Shown here: positions 7,051 through 11,337 of the stretch, piece after piece | Layout of the letters: each line of letters opens with the position of its first letter | Position numbering within the stretch: position 1 is the stretch's first letter | Assembly (NCBI GenBank): GCA_016218275.1 | Contig: JACREK010000117.1 | Location: 1-11,337, forward strand | Source: Candidatus Gottesmanbacteria bacterium | Lineage (GTDB): Bacteria > Patescibacteriota > Microgenomatia > 2-02-FULL-39-11 | Direction of reading: 5' to 3' | Length of the DNA: 11,337 nucleotides | Program-made: the position numbers and the translations under genes | Notes under the pieces: model-generated | Seen by the model: the letters and a program-made list of their open reading frames with translations, nothing else | The model's database searches: none | Told to the model about the DNA's origin: nothing

Positions 7051-7605
7051 TCAGTCCTCTTTCAAAACTGAAGCCGAGTAGGTAAATATCTGACAATCTT
7101 TTTCTTTCCAAATATCTTTGGGAAATCCACCTTTATATGATAGTTCTTTCAAAAAATTCTGGGCTGTAGGAATCTTCTCCCAAACCTGAGGCAAAAAAGT
7201 AGATCTTCTCCCCATAAATTGCAATAAAACTCCTTCTTTTTTGGCAGAAAGTTTGGTGAATAAATCATCCTCATCTGAATAATCCAATCTTTTGGGCTTT
7301 TCAAGAAGTGAGATTTCTATATGAAGTTTGGGTATTTCCTCACTTCTGATAGGCATAAATCTTGTATCAAAAAAAGCAGCATCAACTGCGTTATCGGTAA
7401 TATCTTTATAAAGAGGGCCGTCTCCTTCTATTTTACCTATACAGCCGCGCAGATTTCCTTCGACATATACTGTCACGAAACTGCCCTGTTTTTGTAAAAG
7501 TTGGGGATAGACTTTGGTAACTTCGGTAAAATCAGCTTTTTTGCCGGAAATTAAATAAATCTTGATGCTTTCTCTGGCAATCTTAAACAAGATTGTAGAA
7601 TCCAT
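7051..7605 (-). CDS. amrA: AMMECR1-family protein (AmmeMemoRadiSam protein A)
   Basis: 184 residues, a full-length single-domain AMMECR1 protein. Hallmarks are 'LRGCIG' (52-57), 'DAAFFDTRFMPI' (75-86), 'LHIEISLLEKP' (94-104) and 'RRSTFLPQVWEKIP' (133-146). The LRGCIG box with its invariant Cys is the presumed functional centre. The family is found in all domains of life, including the human AMMECR1 protein, and its biochemical activity is unknown; in prokaryotes it is repeatedly encoded beside MEMO and a PflA-like radical SAM enzyme, as here. The ATG at 7605 lies inside the end of the MEMO gene, a 23-nt overlap in another frame, with AGGA about 11 nt upstream (around 7617), so the two are probably translationally coupled. 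The protein should be cytoplasmic: no signal peptide or membrane segment is seen. The stop is TGA. Confidence 0.95.
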   Translation of the reverse strand: MDSTILFKIARESIKIYLISGKKADFTEVTKVYPQLLQKQGSFVTVYVEGNLRGCIGKIEGDGPLYKDITDNAVDAAFFDTRFMPIRSEEIPKLHIEISLLEKPKRLDYSDEDDLFTKLSAKKEGVLLQFMGRRSTFLPQVWEKIPTAQNFLKELSYKGGFPKDIWKEKDCQIFTYSASVLKED

Positions 7606-8269
7606 AACAACCGTATCCTACCACTGCACTTTTGTCTGCCGCAGTGTCGCCTGAATTTTTATAAATAAATAATTTTCCCCGCCAACTACTCTTTTGGGCA
7701 ATATGAAGAAGAGCCATAATTCCCGTCTTTCCGCAAGCTTCGACTTCTTCTTCAACTTTTTTTAAATCAGCACTAGGTATGGCTTTATTTGCTATATCAT
7801 CCAAAAGGCAAGCAGTCTTGTAAGGATAGTAATGACTCAAATCAGAACTCACAATTATTACAGATTTTTCATCCGCCTTATGCTCAATAATTTTTGCCAG
7901 TTCACTGCCTTCTATTTCTCCGTATACAATCGGCAAAATTTCTGCCTGAGGCAGAACATTTCTTATAAAAGGCAACTGCACTTCTACCGAATGATCGCAG
8001 ATTTCCTCAATTATTCCGGAAAAATTTACCCGATGAGATGGACCGACAAGAATTATTTTTGTAAAGCCGCTGCCGATTAATTGCTTATACCCGTAAGCTG
8101 CAACTTCTCCCGAATAAATATAGCCGGCATGGGGTACAATTATAGTTTTTAATTTCTCTTTATTAGAAAAATAAGGAACATTAGCTAAGAACTCTCTCAC
8201 CATCTTGTCTTGCTCATCTAAGGTTTCTGGCATGAAAGTACCTGCGACTGATTGATAGTCAATTTTCAT
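7583..8269 (-). CDS. amrB: MEMO-family protein, shortened (AmmeMemoRadiSam protein B)
   Basis: 228 residues, against roughly 260-290 for most members. MEMO belongs to the superfamily of LigB-type nonheme-iron dioxygenases; human MEMO1 has been reported as a redox-active, metal-binding protein. Conserved pieces are present: 'VAGTFMP' (8-14), 'PHAGYIYSG' (46-54, His47), 'VGPSH' (75-79, His79), 'HSVEVQLPF' (93-101, His93), 'SSDLSHY' (141-147), 'ACGKTGI' (178-184, Cys179), and 'VGYG' (217-220). The likely metal residues His47, His79 and Cys179 are retained. The block that usually separates GPSH from HSxEVQLPF, normally about 55-60 residues and carrying a 'TPLG' box, is reduced to about 13, which accounts for most of the missing length. 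The frame is clean through the region, so this is an in-frame deletion rather than a frameshift. It lies 3 nt after amrS and overlaps amrA by 23 nt. An AAGGAG sits 14 nt before the ATG, further than usual. Confidence 0.93.
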   Translation of the reverse strand: MKIDYQSVAGTFMPETLDEQDKMVREFLANVPYFSNKEKLKTIIVPHAGYIYSGEVAAYGYKQLIGSGFTKIILVGPSHRVNFSGIIEEICDHSVEVQLPFIRNVLPQAEILPIVYGEIEGSELAKIIEHKADEKSVIIVSSDLSHYYPYKTACLLDDIANKAIPSADLKKVEEEVEACGKTGIMALLHIAQKSSWRGKLFIYKNSGDTAADKSAVVGYGCYGFYNLV

Positions 8270-8272
8270 AAC

Positions 8273-9334
8273 TTAATTCCAAACTCCTTCAATCTTTTCC
8301 TTGCATTCTCCGCACTTTCCATTTTTGAAATTTCCAACTTCAGTCTCATGCCAATATCTTTTTATCAGTATTTCTTTACAATTCGGACAATATGTAACAG
8401 CATGTCTGGGATCATAGACATTGCCGATATAAATATATTTAAGGCCTGCTTTCTTCCCTATTTCGTATGCTCTGTATAAAGTCTCAACCGGCGTTGGGGG
8501 AAGATCCTGCAATTTATATTCCGGATGAAAAGAAGATATATGCCATGGGATTGAGGGGGAAACGGAAACGAGAAAATCCGCCATTTTCTTAAATTGTTCA
8601 TCACTATCATTGAGTGTGGGAATTACCAATGTAGTAATTTCTGTCCAGATACCCATTTTGTAACATCTTTTGATATTTTCAATAACCGGTTGAAAACGGG
8701 CTTTACAAATCTTTAAATAGAAATCGGGAGAGAAAGATTTAAGATCGATATTGATAGCATCAAGATATGGATGAATTTTTCTCAAAGCTTCTTTTGATTC
8801 ATAACCGTTGCTTACAAAAACGTTTTTAATACCATTTTTGGCTGCCAGTCTGGCTGTGTCATATGCATACTCAAAAAATACCGCCGGTTCATTGTATGTA
8901 TATGCAATAGACGGATATTTGTTCTTGCTGGCATACTCAACAATTTTTTCCGGCAGGAAGGTAGGCAGCTTTTCTATCTCTTTTTTCAAACCGTCTAAAG
9001 CTTTTCTGTAATCTTTCATTTTCTGCCTGAGAAGCCGCGGCATCTGGGACATATGCCAGTTTTGGCAAAAAAGACAACCGAAATTACATCCAAAAGTACC
9101 AAAAGAGAGAATTTTACTTCCGGGGAGAAAATGGAAAAGAGGTTTTTTTTCAATCGGATCAACTGCTAAACCATGGATAGGCTTCCCATAAACTAAAAGA
9201 TATAATTTACCGCCGATATTTTCTCTCACTCCGCATATACCGACAAAACCATCGGATATACGGCAATACCAGGAGCAAGCAAGGCATTGAAGATTTCCAT
9301 CCGGCAGTTTTTTATATAGAGTTGCCTTCTTCAC
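8273..9334 (-). CDS. amrS: AmmeMemoRadiSam radical SAM enzyme
   Basis: 353 residues, normal for the family. It is a PflA-like radical SAM protein: Cys83, Cys87 and Cys90 in 'GCNFGCLFCQNWHMSQ' should bind the 4Fe-4S cluster that cleaves S-adenosylmethionine. The N-terminus has a second Cys set (Cys17, Cys20, Cys24, Cys34), then 'VDPIEKKPLFHFLPGS' (58-73), diagnostic of this subfamily. 'AYTYNEPAVFFEYAYDTARL' (144-163) and 'NVFVSNGY' (171-178) follow along the barrel. The C-terminus carries two CxxC pairs (Cys316/Cys319 and Cys341/Cys344), probably a metal-binding knuckle, ending in 'IEGVWN'. The substrate is unknown; co-conservation with AMMECR1 and MEMO implies a shared modification pathway. 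The start is GTG at 9334 and overlaps the previous stop as GTGA (9331-9334), a classic coupled junction; no Shine-Dalgarno is visible. Confidence 0.95.
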   Translation of the reverse strand: MKKATLYKKLPDGNLQCLACSWYCRISDGFVGICGVRENIGGKLYLLVYGKPIHGLAVDPIEKKPLFHFLPGSKILSFGTFGCNFGCLFCQNWHMSQMPRLLRQKMKDYRKALDGLKKEIEKLPTFLPEKIVEYASKNKYPSIAYTYNEPAVFFEYAYDTARLAAKNGIKNVFVSNGYESKEALRKIHPYLDAINIDLKSFSPDFYLKICKARFQPVIENIKRCYKMGIWTEITTLVIPTLNDSDEQFKKMADFLVSVSPSIPWHISSFHPEYKLQDLPPTPVETLYRAYEIGKKAGLKYIYIGNVYDPRHAVTYCPNCKEILIKRYWHETEVGNFKNGKCGECKEKIEGVWN

Positions 9335-10113
9335 GATATTTTCATCATATTACCAACCAGATAACCGACGAGGGCGGAAACCATGCCAATCACCGTCATT
9401 TCTATACCATGTTTTATGAAATCCCTGCCTAATGTCTTTTGAGCCTTATAATAACCCACAACAAAAAGAGCCAGTGAGGAGATAACCAAAGAAAGCAAAG
9501 TTGCCGACTTTACTGATAAGAAAAAGTATGGAGTCAAAGGAATGAGGGAACCGATAATTGCCGAGATTCCGACGATTATTGAAACCGGTAGAGCTTGTTT
9601 TCTCTCAATTGGAGTTAATTTAAGCTCCTGTTCCATCATTACTTTAAGCCAGACTTGTTTATCTGATGTTATCTTCTCTATAATCTCATCAAGCACCTTC
9701 CCTGAAAAGCCATAGCTTTTATATAAGGCTTTTATCTCCTCTTTCTCACCTTCGGAAACATTATCAATTTCCCATTTTTCTCTTTCATATTCTGACTTGT
9801 AATAATCCGCCTCGGTAAGTTTTGATGTATAAGCAACAGCTGCCATGGAAATGCTCTCTGCAAATGTGGCGGCAACACCTGCAATAATTACGATACGGCT
9901 GTCTGCGGTAGCTGCAGCGATTCCAAGAATAATACCCAGTACATTTACTAAACCATCCTGTCCTCCCAAAATAATGTCCGGCAGATTAAAACTGGAGAGG
10001 TGTTTTTCCTGATGATGAATCGACTCATGAATGGCATCAGATGAATGTGCCTGATTGGTAGTGCTTATATCTTTAGATAAATAACCTTTTCTGGCTTGAT
10101 CGATTCGTGACAT
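9331..10113 (-). CDS. VIT1/CCC1-family Fe2+/Mn2+ transporter
   Basis: 260 residues. VIT1/CCC1 proteins are five-helix membrane transporters that move Fe2+ or Mn2+ out of the cytoplasm in exchange for protons. The N-terminal tail is His-rich (His23, 29, 33, 34, 37). Then come 'DIILGGQDGLVNVLGI' (46-61), the family LGxxDG box with Asp53, and 'AESISMAAVAYTS' (85-97), with Glu86 and Met90 as likely pathway residues. Residues 98-175 form the acidic cytoplasmic metal-binding helical insert, rich in Glu (for example 'SEYEREKWEIDNVSEGEKEE', 107-126, and 'MMEQELKLTPIE', 159-170). Three hydrophobic helices follow (about 176-197, 202-222, 236-256). The ATG at 10113 is 3 nt after the rmuC stop, and the TGA stop is shared with the amrS start. 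The tight link to amrS suggests cytoplasmic iron or manganese matters to the AmmeMemoRadiSam proteins. Metal specificity is inferred from the family. Confidence 0.9.
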   Translation of the reverse strand: MSRIDQARKGYLSKDISTTNQAHSSDAIHESIHHQEKHLSSFNLPDIILGGQDGLVNVLGIILGIAAATADSRIVIIAGVAATFAESISMAAVAYTSKLTEADYYKSEYEREKWEIDNVSEGEKEEIKALYKSYGFSGKVLDEIIEKITSDKQVWLKVMMEQELKLTPIERKQALPVSIIVGISAIIGSLIPLTPYFFLSVKSATLLSLVISSLALFVVGYYKAQKTLGRDFIKHGIEMTVIGMVSALVGYLVGNMMKIS

Positions 10114-10116
10114 AGC

Positions 10117-11124
10117 TTAGGACGTTTCTAATTGTTTATCTTCTTCTTTTTTTCCTTCTTCTAAAGTATGTGTCGAGGAAAGTTTTTGTCCAAGAAGTGT
10201 AAAACTTGATAAAACATTGCTCATCTGGTTGTATGCGTTAGTCACGTGCCTTCCCAGAACCGAAAGATTGTCTTCTACTTTCAGATAATCTTTTTGCACT
10301 GCCCTTATGGTCTGCAATATCTTTTTGGCTTGCTGTTCTATCTTTTGTCCTTCAAAAGACATCAAAATTGCCCGCAGGTATGCATAAAACGTCATTGGCG
10401 AAACAGGAAGAACTCTTTTTGTGGCTGAATAATCAAAAAGTGAAGAAGAATTAACCACCTCATAATAAACAGACTCCGAAGGGATATACATCAGAGCATA
10501 ATCTATTGTCCCTTCCTCAGTTAAGATATATTTCTTGGATATGTCATCAATATGCTTCTTAACACCTTTCTCAAATTCCCTATCCAACAGTTTCTTCTCT
10601 TCATCATTTTTGGCGCTTGTCAGTTTGCGGAAATTCTCCATCGGGAATTTGGAATCAACCGGAATTATTCCGTTTCCGGTTTTTATCGCCGCATCAACTG
10701 TTGCCCCTGATTTGAATGTATATTGCAGATGAAAGGATTGTTTGGGCAGCATTTGCCCGAGAAGCTCTTTTAAGATCTGTTCGCCAATATTTCCTCTCAG
10801 TTTGGGACTTTTGAGAAATTCCTGTAATTCTTTCATCCCACGTCCAATTTCGCTCATTTCTCCAATATTCCTCTGTACCAGACCAATAATTCTTGCGGCA
10901 TTGTCCAGACGTTCGTTGAGGGCTTGAGTATTTTTTTGCAAAGAATCCAAAAGTACCTTCCTGTCTTCCTTTGAACCCTGCTGCAGCATCTTTATGATTT
11001 CCAGCAGTTCATCCGACGGTTTTTGTTTTTCGGAGAGTTCTCCTAACCATTTTTTAATTAGGTAAATAACAATAATAAAACCTATAATTGTTATAATCGA
11101 TATAACCAATATTTCTTTCTGCAT
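10117..11124 (-). CDS. rmuC: RmuC-family membrane-anchored putative nuclease
   Basis: 335 residues from the chosen ATG at 11124. One N-terminal membrane segment (about 5-23) is followed by a coiled-coil stalk (about 30-105) and the RmuC domain. That domain is a PD-(D/E)XK nuclease fold: Glu115 in 'RGNIGEQILKELL' (110-122), Asp144 in 'TVDAAI' (142-147), Asp157 and Lys159 in 'VDSKFPMENF' (156-165), then 'YALMYIPSESVYYEV' (209-223) and 'VLPVSPMTFYAYLRAI' (238-253). RmuC limits recombination at inverted repeats in E. coli. A GTG at 11148 in frame would add eight residues, but these fall inside a repeat and have no Shine-Dalgarno, whereas the ATG has GAGGTG 11 nt upstream. It is the first gene of the - strand set and starts 3 nt plus one stop codon ahead of the VIT gene. 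A second PD-(D/E)XK protein, the helicase-nuclease, lies downstream. Confidence 0.92.
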   Translation of the reverse strand: MQKEILVISIITIIGFIIVIYLIKKWLGELSEKQKPSDELLEIIKMLQQGSKEDRKVLLDSLQKNTQALNERLDNAARIIGLVQRNIGEMSEIGRGMKELQEFLKSPKLRGNIGEQILKELLGQMLPKQSFHLQYTFKSGATVDAAIKTGNGIIPVDSKFPMENFRKLTSAKNDEEKKLLDREFEKGVKKHIDDISKKYILTEEGTIDYALMYIPSESVYYEVVNSSSLFDYSATKRVLPVSPMTFYAYLRAILMSFEGQKIEQQAKKILQTIRAVQKDYLKVEDNLSVLGRHVTNAYNQMSNVLSSFTLLGQKLSSTHTLEEGKKEEDKQLETS

Positions 11125-11168
11125 AGCGATAAAGACACCTCGGTGCACCTCGGTGGAGGAATCTGATA
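11124..11168. repeat. GC-rich intergenic repeat, copy A (abuts the rmuC start)
   Basis: Begins TAGCGATAAAGACACCTCGG (11124-11143) and ends GGTGGAGGAATCTGATA (11152-11168). Its middle is a perfect tandem duplication of CACCTCGGTG (11136-11145 and 11146-11155). The left edge coincides with the rmuC ATG (CAT at 11122-11124), so the rmuC ribosome-binding site is made of this repeat. It matches copy B at both ends but lacks B's long hairpin. Confidence 0.75.
11136..11141 (-). promoter_or_regulatory. rmuC: rmuC ribosome-binding site within repeat copy A
   Basis: GAGGTG on the - strand ends 11 nt before the ATG at 11124. It favours that ATG over the GTG at 11148, which has no purine-rich site upstream. 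The site is part of the repeat, so the repeat contributes to rmuC translation. Confidence 0.45.
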
Positions 11169-11172
11169 TTCC

Positions 11173-11178
11173 ATTCTA
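11173..11178 (-). promoter_or_regulatory. Candidate -10 of the rmuC-led operon
   Basis: TAGAAT on the - strand (5 of 6 bases of TATAAT) lies about 48 nt before the rmuC ATG in the AT-rich spacer between the two repeat copies. A convincing -35 is not seen, so this is only the best candidate in the region. Confidence 0.25.
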
Positions 11179-11202
11179 CCACCAAAGCACTTACAATGAA
11201 AT

Positions 11203-11262
11203 TAGCGAAAAGACACCTCGGAGGTGTGCGTCAGCACTCCTGCGAGGTGGAGGGATCTGCTA
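11203..11262. repeat. GC-rich intergenic repeat, copy B with long hairpin
   Basis: Begins TAGCGAAAAGACACCTCGG (11203-11221) and ends GGTGGAGGGATCTGCTA (11246-11262), matching copy A at both ends (15 of 17 bases at the right end). Between them is an imperfect hairpin (11214-11249): CACCTCG pairs with CGAGGTG, and AGGTGTGC pairs with GCACTCCT apart from one mismatch, around a GTCA loop. The right end supplies GGAGGG (11249-11254), 15 nt before the ATG of the next + strand gene. Confidence 0.75.
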
Positions 11263-11269
11263 ATTGATT

Positions 11270-11337
11270 ATGAAACGAAGGCAAAAATACGGGAAAAAAA
11301 TATTAAAAATTATCCTTTATTGGTTACCATTTATTGC
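11270..11337 (+). CDS. Start of a + strand gene with a basic N-terminus and membrane segment (3' end outside window)
   Basis: An ATG opens a frame that stays open to the window end, 22 codons plus 2 nt. The product begins 'MKRRQKYGKK', then a hydrophobic run 'ILKIILYWLPFI', typical of a membrane anchor or signal segment of an envelope protein. It is divergent from rmuC. GGAGGG lies 15 nt upstream, a long spacing. Too little is visible to name a family, and the short length means it could be fortuitous. Confidence 0.5.
   Translation, partial: MKRRQKYGKKILKIILYWLPFI

Noticed and set aside
8252..8479. Small + strand ORF opposite the amrS/amrB junction
   Set aside because: It is antisense to two strongly conserved genes and is not supported by composition or a ribosome-binding site.
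11125..11148. GTG at 11148 as the rmuC start
   Set aside because: The extra eight codons lie inside the intergenic repeat and have no ribosome-binding site, while the ATG at 11124 has GAGGTG upstream and begins directly before the membrane segment.
11246..11259. T-box-like riboswitch motif in repeat copy B
   Set aside because: GGTGGAGGGATCTG only loosely resembles the T-box antiterminator sequence. The rest of a T-box leader is absent, and the segment is explained as a repeat shared with copy A.

Overview
The window is AT-rich, densely packed bacterial chromosome carrying ten protein genes, two of them cut by the window edges, and no rRNA, tRNA or CRISPR array. The gene content resembles Candidate Phyla Radiation genomes, most likely the Microgenomates side: Fem-type peptidoglycan-bridge enzymes, a TMTC-like GT-C/TPR membrane protein, a UvrD helicase fused to a RecB-type nuclease, and a complete AmmeMemoRadiSam gene set. 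TGA is used as an ordinary stop by three genes (AMMECR1, VIT and Nif3-like), which argues against the Gracilibacteria/SR1 code in which TGA is glycine. The lineage is inferred from gene content only.

Left part, + strand (1-3121): a three-gene cell-envelope operon. A FemAB/FemX-type aminoacyltransferase (5' end outside the window) is followed by a multi-spanning GT-C-like protein with a C-terminal TPR tail, then by a second, divergent Fem-like transferase one base downstream. It ends against an AT-only inverted repeat (3123-3164) between converging genes.

Middle and right part, - strand (11124 down to 3171): seven genes in one direction, in transcription order rmuC, VIT/CCC1-type metal transporter, amrS (radical SAM), amrB (MEMO), amrA (AMMECR1), UvrD-like helicase-nuclease, Nif3-like metalloprotein. 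From rmuC to amrA the genes are spaced by 3 nt or overlap by 4-23 nt, so they are probably co-transcribed and translationally coupled. The helicase and the Nif3-like gene each have a -10-like hexamer exactly 7 nt before the ATG and no clear Shine-Dalgarno, suggesting extra internal promoters giving leaderless mRNAs.

Repeats stand out. The helicase gene carries two in-frame tracts made of 7-nt units, one lying 3 nt from a perfect 26-bp palindrome. The helicase/Nif3-like gap holds a two-hairpin palindromic element. The divergent region right of rmuC holds two diverged copies of a GC-rich repeat that also provides possible ribosome-binding sites. A further + strand gene probably begins at 11270 and runs off the window.

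The best candidate for a poorly understood system is the compact VIT-amrS-amrB-amrA block: a predicted Fe/Mn transporter translationally coupled to the three uncharacterised AmmeMemoRadiSam proteins, with an unusually shortened MEMO subunit.
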